NCBI GenBank assembly: GCA_002733865.1
Contig: NVXM01000026.1
Span: forward strand, 124,001 to 188,000
Direction of reading: 5' to 3'
Source: Sphingopyxis sp.
GTDB lineage: Bacteria > Pseudomonadota > Alphaproteobacteria > Sphingomonadales > Sphingomonadaceae
Length of the DNA stretch: 64,000 nt
Positions 9,829 to 17,369 of the stretch are shown piece by piece. The position numbers and the translations under genes were made by a program. The number at the start of each line of letters is the position of its first letter. The stretch's first letter is position 1. Below the pieces are notes generated by a model, which was not told the origin of the DNA, searched no databases, and saw nothing but the letters and a program-made list of their open reading frames with translations.

Positions 9829-10878
9829 GTGACAGATACGACCTTAACCATGACCAGCGAATATCATAGCAATTTCCAGTCGGTGCAAGCCATAGCTGGA
9901 GAAAAACTTGGGCGAACCGGCCAAAAGTCGCTGTTCGACCGGATTGAATGGCTCAAACCGCTGCATGAACTGTGCCTGCCGGACAAGACGCCGCTGATTG
10001 TTCACAGCCAGGAAGGTGAAGCAGAAGCATGGATGTTTCTGATGAAAACCGGACTCGGCCGCCACGCTGCCTTGGCCAACTGGTATAACTTCACCTACCG
10101 TCCGATTTTCCTCGGCGAATATGACGAGGTTACCAAATTGGCACTGCTCACAAAGCTCGCGGATAAACTGAAGTCCAGCTCTCACCATATTGAAATCACG
10201 CCGGTTCCGGATGAAGATTCGGCCGCAAGCCTGACTGAGCGGGCCTTTGAACAGGCTGGCTGGATCGTGTTTCGCTCGAAAGCCGACGACAACCATATCC
10301 TCAACGTCAACGGTCGCACGTTCGACCAATATTGGGCCGACCGTCCCGGTCAACTCCGCAACACGGTACGCCGCAAAGAGAAGAAAAACCTGGTGTCGGT
10401 GCGGATTGAAAAGGAATTTTCCGACGAAGACTGGGATGACTATGTCTCAGTATATGAGCGCAGCTGGAAACCGGAAGAAGGCAATCCCGATTTTTTGCGC
10501 AAGCTGGCGCAACATGAAGCCGCTGCTGGATGCATGCGTCTCGGCCTCGCCTATATCGACGGCGCGCCGGTCGCGGCCCAGTTCTGGACCGTCGAAAATG
10601 GCGAAGCGCTGATCCACAAGCTGGCGCATGTCGAAGATGCCACCAAGTCCTCTCCCGGCACCCTGCTTTCGGTGGCCATGTTCCAGCATGTGATCGATAT
10701 CGACCATGTCAATCTGATCGATTTCGGGACCGGCAACGACGGCTACAAAAGGGAGTGGATGGAGGATGTCCGGGACCGCTACCGGCTGGAGTTCTACTGG
10801 CCCAACAACCCACTGTCATGGCTACCAATTTTGCGACATTATGCGTCGGGCCTTGCCGGAAAGCGCGCTTCCCTTTAG
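9829..10878 (+). CDS. FemAB-like GNAT-fold transferase, XrtA locus
   Basis: A roughly 349-residue protein of the FemAB/GNAT group found in exosortase A loci (TIGR03019-like). Seen in it are a central RPGQLRNTVRRKEKK stretch, followed by the acetyltransferase-like core (AAGCMRLGLAYIDGAPVAAQFW, LIDFGTGNDGYKREWM). Members are thought to transfer an aminoacyl or acyl group; the acceptor here is unknown. I favour the GTG at 9829 because AAGAG lies seven to ten bases upstream; the ATG at 9850 is the alternative but has no Shine-Dalgarno sequence. It starts the plus-strand operon FemAB-ACP-hydrolase 2-hydrolase 1. Confidence 0.85.
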   Translation: MTDTTLTMTSEYHSNFQSVQAIAGEKLGRTGQKSLFDRIEWLKPLHELCLPDKTPLIVHSQEGEAEAWMFLMKTGLGRHAALANWYNFTYRPIFLGEYDEVTKLALLTKLADKLKSSSHHIEITPVPDEDSAASLTERAFEQAGWIVFRSKADDNHILNVNGRTFDQYWADRPGQLRNTVRRKEKKNLVSVRIEKEFSDEDWDDYVSVYERSWKPEEGNPDFLRKLAQHEAAAGCMRLGLAYIDGAPVAAQFWTVENGEALIHKLAHVEDATKSSPGTLLSVAMFQHVIDIDHVNLIDFGTGNDGYKREWMEDVRDRYRLEFYWPNNPLSWLPILRHYASGLAGKRASL

Positions 10879-10912
10879 GGAGGCGCCGTTATCCGGGATT
10901 CGGGGGTTTTTG

Positions 10913-11185
10913 ATGCAAAATGAGGTCGATTTAACGCCGGAAGCTGCCGTGCGTGCAGTGATGCGGGATATTTTGGGCCTGAGCGAAGAGCAGGTCGCAG
11001 AATTCACGGCGGAAACCGAGCTTTTCGGCGCTCTCCCGGAGTTGGACAGCATGGCCGTCGCCGGATTGCTCACCGAACTCGAAGACCGTCTCGACATCAT
11101 GATAGAAGATGATGAAGTTGACGGCGAATTGTTTGAAACCTTTGGCAATCTGGTTGCCTTTGCCGAGATGAAAGTCAACGAGTGA
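10913..11185 (+). CDS. Acyl carrier protein, exosortase A locus
   Basis: A 90-residue acidic four-helix carrier protein. The phosphopantetheine attachment serine is in PELDSMAV, in the usual place at the start of helix 2. The start at 10913 has GGGGG seven bases upstream. The stop overlaps the GTG start of the next gene in a GTGA, so it is translationally coupled to hydrolase 2. Between a FemAB-like transferase and two hydrolases, and near an AMP-forming ligase, it most likely carries an activated small acid destined for polysaccharide decoration or for a membrane anchor, not for bulk fatty-acid synthesis. Confidence 0.88.
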   Translation: MQNEVDLTPEAAVRAVMRDILGLSEEQVAEFTAETELFGALPELDSMAVAGLLTELEDRLDIMIEDDEVDGELFETFGNLVAFAEMKVNE

Positions 11186-11889
11186 CCGCCCCGCCCGCAT
11201 TCGTCTCCTACGAATTTGCGGATCGCGACGAGCTTTGTTTGTGCACGGCCATTGAGTCACAGCGCCGGATCCTGCTGGTTCCGCCGCTGTTTGACGAAAT
11301 GAACCGGATGCGCAAGATGCTGGTCGACGTCATGCGCGCACTGGAAGCTTTGGAAGTTGGCAGCTTTTTACCAGACCTGCCGGGCACGAATGAAAGTCTG
11401 GTCGCACTCGAGCAGATAAACTTATCCGACTGGCAAAACGCCCTTCAGGCTTGCGCTCGTCAGCATGATATCTCCCATATCGCCTCCTTTCGTGCCGGCG
11501 CGTTGGCGATCACCGCAATGCCAGAGGCCAGACATTGGGTGTTCAGCCCAATCAAGGGCGCAACCATTCTGCGGACCATGATGCGGACCAGGGTGGCTGC
11601 AGACCGGGAAGCAGGGCTGAGCACAAGCCTTGCCCAGCTGACCGAACAGGCTGAGGCCGGATCGATAGAGCTGGCCGGCAATATCCTCGGGTCAGAGCTC
11701 TTCAAAAAGCTGAATGCAGCGGACATTCCGGAAATGCCGGATCAGCGGGTGGCCAGACTGGACTCAGACAGCAAACCAGCTGACGTGCACATTCCCGGCA
11801 GCGCATTATGGCTGCGCGCCGAACCTGATGATGATCTGGCCATGTCATCGGCTATCGCTCAGGATATCGCGCGATGGATCGGGCAATGA
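11182..11889 (+). CDS. Hydrolase 2, exosortase A system-associated
   Basis: A 235-residue alpha/beta-hydrolase-like protein matching the second hydrolase of exosortase A loci (TIGR03101-like). It begins with GTG inside the ACP stop codon overlap. The core shows RRILLVPPLFDEMNRMR and FLPDLPGTNES. At the position of the usual nucleophile elbow the sequence is ASFRAGALA, with arginine in place of serine, so classical serine-hydrolase chemistry is doubtful. Its end overlaps the start of hydrolase 1 by four bases. A thioesterase-like or structural role acting on ACP-bound intermediates is possible but unproven. Confidence 0.8.
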   Translation: MTAPPAFVSYEFADRDELCLCTAIESQRRILLVPPLFDEMNRMRKMLVDVMRALEALEVGSFLPDLPGTNESLVALEQINLSDWQNALQACARQHDISHIASFRAGALAITAMPEARHWVFSPIKGATILRTMMRTRVAADREAGLSTSLAQLTEQAEAGSIELAGNILGSELFKKLNAADIPEMPDQRVARLDSDSKPADVHIPGSALWLRAEPDDDLAMSSAIAQDIARWIGQ

Positions 11890-12704
11890 TGCGCAGTTTC
11901 CATGCTATCCCCTGTGGAGAAGAGACGCTCGCGGCCACAGTCGACACCGGCTCTGGCACGACCGCTCTGCTTATTGTCAGCGGCGGCAATGAAATCCGCT
12001 CGGGCGCTCATAACGGCATGGCATCTTTGGCGATGCAGATATGCGAACAGGGCTTCCCGGTGCTCCGCTATGACCGGCGCGGGATCGGCGAAAGCAGTGG
12101 GGAAAATGACGGCTTCCTTTCCAGCGCCGCCGATATTGCGGCGGCAGCACGCTTTCTCAGGCAGGAACAGCAGATCCACAAGATCATAGCTTTCGGAAAT
12201 TGCGATGCGGCGACGGCATTGGCCCTGTTCGGCCCAGAGGCTGGCATTGACGGATATATATTGGCCAATCCGTGGGTGATTGAGACGAGCGGTGAGGCAG
12301 AGCCCGACGAACCGACCATGTCATCGGCGGCCATCCGTTCGCGCTACTGGGACCGTATCAAAAACCCGCGAACGATCATCGATCTGCTCTCCGGCAAAAT
12401 TAACCTGAAAAAATTAGCGAAGGGGCTCAAACAGGCCTCTCGATCCGATGAGAATAGCGCATTGTCTTTGCGTTTGGCGAGCGCGCTGTCAGGACTGGAG
12501 CAAGACGTCCAGATCTTGCTGGCAAAGCGTGACACCACCGCCCGCGCCTTCCTCGCTGCCTGGAATAGCGCAGATTATGAAACGCTGCGGCGAGAGGATA
12601 AAATCTCCACCGAAACGCTCGACAGCGCTTCTCACAGCTTTGCCGATGCCAACGCCAAAAACTGGCTCACCGGAAAATTACTGGATGCGTTGCGCAGCGC
12701 CTGA
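11886..12704 (+). CDS. Hydrolase 1, exosortase A system-associated
   Basis: A 272-residue alpha/beta hydrolase matching hydrolase 1 of exosortase A loci (TIGR03100-like). The fold is evident in LLIVSGGNEIRSGAH, VLRYDRRGIGES and the elbow AFGNCDAATALAL, where cysteine occupies the nucleophile position. A cysteine nucleophile would fit an acyl-transferase or thioesterase role. The start at 11886 overlaps the upstream stop as ATGA. It is the last gene of the four-gene plus-strand operon; its stop at 12702-12704 abuts the stop of convergent trxB with no spacer. Confidence 0.85.
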   Translation: MMRSFHAIPCGEETLAATVDTGSGTTALLIVSGGNEIRSGAHNGMASLAMQICEQGFPVLRYDRRGIGESSGENDGFLSSAADIAAAARFLRQEQQIHKIIAFGNCDAATALALFGPEAGIDGYILANPWVIETSGEAEPDEPTMSSAAIRSRYWDRIKNPRTIIDLLSGKINLKKLAKGLKQASRSDENSALSLRLASALSGLEQDVQILLAKRDTTARAFLAAWNSADYETLRREDKISTETLDSASHSFADANAKNWLTGKLLDALRSA

Positions 12705-13670
12705 TTATTCGGCCGCGATCAATTCAAATTCCTGCTCGGCCAGAAAACGCTCCGCATCCAGCGCCGCCATGCAGCCGGTACCAGCCGCCGTGACCGCTTG
12801 CCGGTACACATGGTCCATAACATCGCCGCAAGCGAACAGGCCCGGGATCTTGGTCTTCGGCGTACCCGGCTGAACTTCGATATAGCCGCCGTCAATCAGG
12901 TCGAGATGGTCCTTGAAAATCTCAGTCGCTGGCGCATGCCCGATGGCCACAAAAGCGCCATCAACTGCCAGATGACTGGTGTCGCCGGTCTGCGTGTCGA
13001 TGAGATCAAGCCCGACCAGTCCGACCGGATCGCCACCACCGACGAACCGCTCCACATTCTTGTTCCACAAAACCGAGATTTTTGGATTGGCCAACAGCCG
13101 GTCCTGCAGGATTTTTTCCGCCCGCAAGCTGTCACGGCGATGGATCAGGGTCACGTCATCGCTGTGATTGGTCATGTAGAGCGCTTCCTCGACCGCGGTA
13201 TTGCCGCCGCCGATCACCGCGACTTTCTTGCCGCGATAGAAAAAGCCGTCGCAGGTCGCGCAGGCAGAGACGCCCTTCCCCGACAATTCTTCTTCACCGG
13301 GCAGACCGAGCCATTTGGCCTGCGCACCGGTCGCAATGACCAGCGTGTCGCCTTCATAGATGTCGCCGCCATCGCCCGTCAGCCGGAACGGTCGCTTGGA
13401 AAAATCAACATCGACAATCGTGTCGAATATGGTGCGGGTGCCGACGCTTTCTGCCTGCGCCTGCATCTCTTCCATCAACCACGGACCCTGTATCACATCG
13501 CGAAATCCGGGATAGTTTTCGACGTCGGTGGTGATGGTCAACTGACCGCCGGGTTGCAGCCCCTGGACCACGATCGGCTTCATACCAGCGCGCGCGCCAT
13601 AGATAGCCGCTGACAATCCAGCAGGCCCCGAACCCAGAATGAGCATTTTTGTGCGATGCGTTTCGGCCAT
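12705..13670 (-). CDS. trxB: Thioredoxin-disulfide reductase
   Basis: A 321-residue flavoprotein that transfers electrons from NADPH to thioredoxin in the cytoplasm. The N-terminal FAD site is ILGSGPAGLSAAIYGAR (11-27), the redox-active CATC is at residues 137-140, the NADPH-binding site is VAVIGGGNTAVEEALYM, and the C-terminal FAD-contact is GLFACGDVMD. Length and order of domains match bacterial TrxB. The gene ends exactly against hydrolase 1, with which it is convergent, and has its own promoter region in 13671-13814. Confidence 0.97.
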   Translation of the reverse strand: MAETHRTKMLILGSGPAGLSAAIYGARAGMKPIVVQGLQPGGQLTITTDVENYPGFRDVIQGPWLMEEMQAQAESVGTRTIFDTIVDVDFSKRPFRLTGDGGDIYEGDTLVIATGAQAKWLGLPGEEELSGKGVSACATCDGFFYRGKKVAVIGGGNTAVEEALYMTNHSDDVTLIHRRDSLRAEKILQDRLLANPKISVLWNKNVERFVGGGDPVGLVGLDLIDTQTGDTSHLAVDGAFVAIGHAPATEIFKDHLDLIDGGYIEVQPGTPKTKIPGLFACGDVMDHVYRQAVTAAGTGCMAALDAERFLAEQEFELIAAE

Positions 13671-13814
13671 ATTCCATTCCCGATCATGATTCTATAATGT
13701 GCAAATAGGGATGCCGGACACCGGTAGGCAAGAGCTAACACCGCTCAGCCACGGCAAGAATAATTTTGGCCGGAGATAGCCGCAGTTGAGAGCTTCCCGA
13801 TGGTTAACGACCCT

Positions 13815-15005
13815 TCAAGCCGCAATCACATATTTGGATTCACCGGCCCCCCGGCACATTTGCTTGGAAACGCGAGTTTCTTCGCCGTCGATAATCGCGA
13901 CATCGGTGATCGTCAGGCATTTGCGACCATTGGGCTGCGTGTTGAGTGCAGTGACTGTGGACGACCCGGATACGCCGCCGCGCGTCGGACTTTGCCAGTT
14001 GGCAACTGCCCCCACTTTTTCCTCCTCGACAACTGCAAGCGTGGCCTCCGCAGCTTTCTCCTGTTCATCCTTACTCAATTTGCAGGCGATCTCGCCAACG
14101 AGAACCGCGCCTGCCGCGCTGGCAATCAACGAGCCGACCTTGTTTAGCCCGGCAACCGATCCAAGCGCGCCGCCAAAAATGCCGCCCAGAAGCTGCCCGC
14201 GACCGCGGGATTTCTTGCAGCCCTTATCGTTGCTTGCCTTGCTGTCCTTGCTGGTGCCTTTGCTCGACTTCGCGGCCTTGCCGCTGCCGCCTTCCATATT
14301 GAGGAAGCCGTAATTCTCCGGCACCGGATAACCACCACAGCCGGTATTGTAACAGTAACGGTCGCTCAGATAATCGCGATCTGCCTGGTACAGTTGCACC
14401 GCGGCCCGATAGACCGCCATATTTTCGCCATCCGGGTCCGAGCTTGCATGTTCCTCCATTATTTCTTTGTAGAAGCGGTCTCTGGTGGCAGCGGAATATT
14501 CCATCCTGCCCGCCACTTTCTCGGTGTAAATCCGCGACAGCTCATCCTGATATTCATTCATGCGCTTGCGATATTCGGTCAGAACGCCACTGTAATAATT
14601 ATCCAGCTCCGTCGTGCAGGCGTTGATATTTTTGGCTTTGTCATGCGGGTCCGGAAGATGCAAATGATCTTCCCGGCAGTCGGGATAATCCTTTTGGGAC
14701 AAAACCGGTTTGGGCGGCAGCGCAGGCAATGGCGGCTCTGCCTCTGCAGGCGGCACATAGGCTCTGTCCTCCGCAACCGGCGCCCCTGAACCGGCACCGT
14801 CCGTTGCAGGACCGGTTTCGCTCGATTGCAGCGCCATGGGATTGCTGCTCACATGTTCCGACGGCGGATGAGCCAGTGACAGCGGTGTCATCGCAATGGC
14901 GACATTGGCTCCCGCTGGACCCGGAAATAGAGCGAGTGCACCAAATGCAACCGCCCCCATCGTACCAGCGGCAGTGACCGCAAGCGCTGCTTGAATCCTG
15001 CTCAA
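13815..15005 (-). CDS. Envelope protein with glycine-zipper segment and 17 kDa-antigen-like C-terminus
   Basis: The predicted product has 396 residues if it starts at the TTG at 15005, which follows a near-perfect AGGAGGG five bases upstream; no in-frame ATG has comparable support. An N-terminal hydrophobic signal (IQAALAVTAAGTMGAVAFGALALF) is followed by a Pro/Glu-rich stretch and a 'DPHDKAKNINACTTELDNYY' region with a helical segment. A Lys/Ser-rich linker then precedes a glycine zipper (LLGGIFGGALGSVAGLNKVG), and the C-terminus has the WQSPTRGG...CLTITDVAIIDGEE...QMCRGAG pattern of the rickettsial 17 kDa surface-antigen family. Probably exported to the periplasm or outer membrane. Function unknown. 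Confidence 0.7.
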   Translation of the reverse strand: MSRIQAALAVTAAGTMGAVAFGALALFPGPAGANVAIAMTPLSLAHPPSEHVSSNPMALQSSETGPATDGAGSGAPVAEDRAYVPPAEAEPPLPALPPKPVLSQKDYPDCREDHLHLPDPHDKAKNINACTTELDNYYSGVLTEYRKRMNEYQDELSRIYTEKVAGRMEYSAATRDRFYKEIMEEHASSDPDGENMAVYRAAVQLYQADRDYLSDRYCYNTGCGGYPVPENYGFLNMEGGSGKAAKSSKGTSKDSKASNDKGCKKSRGRGQLLGGIFGGALGSVAGLNKVGSLIASAAGAVLVGEIACKLSKDEQEKAAEATLAVVEEEKVGAVANWQSPTRGGVSGSSTVTALNTQPNGRKCLTITDVAIIDGEETRVSKQMCRGAGESKYVIAA

Positions 15006-15431
15006 ATTGCCCTCCTGTTTTACGTCCCTGACGAACCGAGACCCCTTGCTGTAACCGATAAGTCGAACGGAGTACAATTTACGTCCCGTCATTTGGTATC
15101 GAGGCCAGAGATCTCCTTAGCCACCGCACTTGGCAGCCTTGATTCTCAGCCCGTTTACAGGGAACCAAAACAGCTGCTGTGATCAACCGCACGCAAGCCC
15201 TGCCCTGCAGCTGGCACATCAGTCGAATCCCGACGCCGTCTAAGATTGGAATAATCACCTCGGCGAGCACCGTTAGCCGCCCGCGCTGCAGGCCTTTTCG
15301 GCTCAACCTCCATGAAGCGTCCGCGCCATTGCGAACCGGACCGGAATCTTTTTTGAGCCGTTTCTCGCGCTGATTACGCCTCTTTAATTGAGGGCCCGTT
15401 TTTTTGCGGACGCCAAGCTGGAGGATTTTGC
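15006..15431. other. Intergenic region between divergent envelope genes
   Basis: A gap of 426 bp between the TTG-started 17 kDa-like gene (minus) and the autotransporter-like pseudogene (plus). No coding frame with convincing composition was found. The right end holds a clear ribosome-binding site, GGAGG, eight bases before the ATG at 15432. Divergent promoters are expected here but no consensus can be assigned by eye. Confidence 0.5.
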
Positions 15432-16363
15432 ATGCGCATTGGTGGAACTTTGAGATATCGCGACACGCTGAAATTGAGCACGGCGGCGAGTGTTCTGGGA
15501 GCAGGCCTATTGTTTTCCCCGAGCCCCGCGCACGCACAACAGATTGTCCCCGGCAACAGTGCGGAATGCGCCATCACTGTCATTGATGGCGAAAAGGTGG
15601 CGATATGCGAAGGCGATCTGGCGGACGGCATCACCGCCGGTCCCGGCACGCCCGATTTCAAACGCATCGTCATCCGCAATCCCGATGCCCCTATCGCGCC
15701 GCCGGGCTATGCCGGCATCGAACTCGTCAAAAATAACGGCGATCTGACAATCGATGTCGAAGACGACGTACGGATCGATGTGTTCAACGATCCCAATATC
15801 GCCGGTGATGCGCAAGGTATATTCGCGATCACGCAGGACGGCTTCGATCTCAGCCTGACCAGCGCGGCCGATATCACTGCGGACGGCAACGGCGGTTTCG
15901 CTCGGGGCATCGAAGCGGTCGCCGAAGGCGGGGGTTTAGTGCGCGTCAGCAACGAAGGCGACATTATCGCGACGACGACGGGCGGGCCCGCCATCGCCCT
16001 GCAGGGGCGGGCAGATCTCGGAGGAGGCGTCGGCATAAGCAATTCCGGCGTGCGCAGAGCGGGGTCGAACGGGTCAGGCGAGCGCGAAGCCATCAGCGCT
16101 GGCATATTAGGCCAGGGCTTTAGTGGCGCGAACGTTTCCGTTTTAAACGATGGCGACATTTTCGTGACTACTAGTCCCGATCAATTCGATACCGATTTCA
16201 ATGGCGTCGCCGGGGCAATTGTTGGCAAAGCATTTATGATTCCGGCGCTAGCGGCGTCAGCATCATCAATGATGCCGATCTCACCGTCTCGGGCAATCAG
16301 ACTCACGGTATCGTTGCCTACGCGGCCCGGCCGAGACATCGCCGCAACGGCTGGAGCGATTGA
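15432..16363 (+). pseudogene. Autotransporter-like surface protein, frameshifted and truncated
   Basis: It starts with a strong ribosome site and a good signal peptide (LSTAASVLGAGLLFSPSPAHA), then an acidic repeat-rich passenger of beta-helix type with recurring units such as VSNEGDIIATTTGG, GVGISNSG and VSVLNDGDIFVTTS. The frame fails near 16225-16235. In the original frame the text becomes unlike a passenger (MIPALAASASSMMPISPSR, stop at 16400), whereas the frame one base back reads IYDSGASGVSIINDADLTVSGNQTHGIVAYAA, clearly the same repeat, and stops at 16363. A one-base deletion (or a two-base insertion) is the simplest explanation. No C-terminal barrel domain exists in the window, so the 3' part is also lost. 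Confidence 0.75.
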
Positions 16364-16465
16364 TAAGTTTGGGGCGATTCGGTTAAAGTCGGTTAACTAA
16401 GCTATAGATGCGCAAGTTAATACCTTTCCCCTAGCTCTGTACATTCAGGAACATAGGTTGAGAGA

Positions 16466-16563
16466 ATGAAAAAGAATACGCTGCAGGTTTATTGATAGGA
16501 GCTACGCTAATCTCTGCGCAGCCTTCGGCAGCGGTTTTAACGGATAACGCTAGGATTGAATAG
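16466..16563 (+). pseudogene. Remnant of a small secreted-protein gene (signal peptide only)
   Basis: After TTGAGAG there is an ATG at 16466 reading MKKNTLQ, then a stop at 16493. One base back the sequence reads GLLIGATLISAQPSAAVLTDNARIE up to a stop at 16561. Joined, this is a textbook signal peptide with an SAA/V-like cleavage region, broken by a one-base shift. It lies in the same decaying stretch as the autotransporter-like pseudogene. The mature part cannot be identified. Confidence 0.5.
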
Positions 16564-16937
16564 CGTGCACGGGTTTTGGTTTTGTGTTCGCTGTTTGATT
16601 TGAAGGCGACGGAAAAGAATATGGGAACTCAGCTTCATAGTCAGACTAGCATTAACAATTAAAGTATAGATTTTAATAAATTACCCTATTCAAAATTGAA
16701 TTTAAATATAATTGAATGATAAACCTCTAGTGATGAATTAAACTTCAAATAATATTTATTACTGTGCCTAGCCAACACAAACCAATCACTGGGTGTTTTT
16801 TCTAATATAGCCACCCTAATTTACTACTTTTCGGTGAGTTTTTATTTTCACCAATCTCTTAACCGAACGTTTTATTTGGCCACGAACCGAATTTTAATTT
16901 CTCGGCGTTAGTAAACGTTTCGAACAGGAGTTTTACT
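16564..16937. other. AT-rich non-coding stretch upstream of a pilin-like gene
   Basis: About 370 bp with many A/T runs, especially 16640-16900, and far lower GC than the surroundings. No plausible coding frame was found. The last 20 bases carry AGGAG eight bases before the ATG at 16938. It probably contains the promoter of the pilin-like gene; the composition suggests foreign origin or decay. Confidence 0.55.
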
Positions 16938-17354
16938 ATGAAAAGACTTTCCACCTTCGCGGCAACATTTGTCGCTCTATCCTGGCTACAGTCGCCAGCG
17001 AGCGCGGCGTCGGGCGATTCCGGGGGCTTTTCCATTTCTCTGACCATTCCCGTTGTTTGCGACATTGAAGCGGACGATTTCGTAATTGACGAACGGAACA
17101 ACATCGTTCGGGGCGTTGTGAACGAATATTGCAACAGTTCTCGGGGCTTCCAAATACTAGCGGGTCACCGGCCGCTCGATGATGGTGAACAGGTAGATCT
17201 GAATTATGACGGTACGCTAACATCGCTCGACGCTTCCGGCCTGTCATCTGTCGCGTTTCGATCAGGGGCCCGCTCTGGCCCGGTTCCAATTGCAATTCGG
17301 ACTGACGGCGTTCTTGCCAATCTCGCCGTTAGCTTCTCCGTTACAGCTATCTGA
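16938..17354 (+). CDS. Secreted spore-coat-U/pilin-like subunit
   Basis: A 138-residue protein with a signal peptide (STFAATFVALSWLQSPASA), two cysteines (CDIEADD and EYCNSS) spaced as in chaperone/usher subunits, and a terminal beta-strand, LAVSFSVTAI, of the kind that ends spore coat U (SCPU)-like pilins. Other strands are FSISLTIPVVC and VPIAIRTDG. It probably is a minor subunit of the neighbouring chaperone/usher fibre, although it is transcribed toward that cluster from the other strand. Its stop abuts that of the next gene. Upstream DNA is AT-rich. No close family was recognised, so the subunit role is inference. Confidence 0.62.
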   Translation: MKRLSTFAATFVALSWLQSPASAASGDSGGFSISLTIPVVCDIEADDFVIDERNNIVRGVVNEYCNSSRGFQILAGHRPLDDGEQVDLNYDGTLTSLDASGLSSVAFRSGARSGPVPIAIRTDGVLANLAVSFSVTAI

Positions 17355-17369
17355 TCAAACAGCTGAAAC
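17340..17369. terminator. Inverted repeat spanning two abutting stop codons
   Basis: The two convergent pilin-like genes end in TGATCA (17352-17357), each using half of the palindrome as its stop. The flanking 15-base arms (17340-17354 and 17355-17369) match in inverted orientation at 12 of 15 positions. It could form a stem in either transcript and act as a weak bidirectional terminator, though no T-run follows. The arms also encode the related C-terminal strands of both proteins. Confidence 0.4.

Noticed and set aside
1-12704. PEP-CTERM sorting signals in proteins of the window
   Set aside because: No protein ends in a PEP motif, membrane helix and basic tail; the sorted substrates must lie elsewhere.
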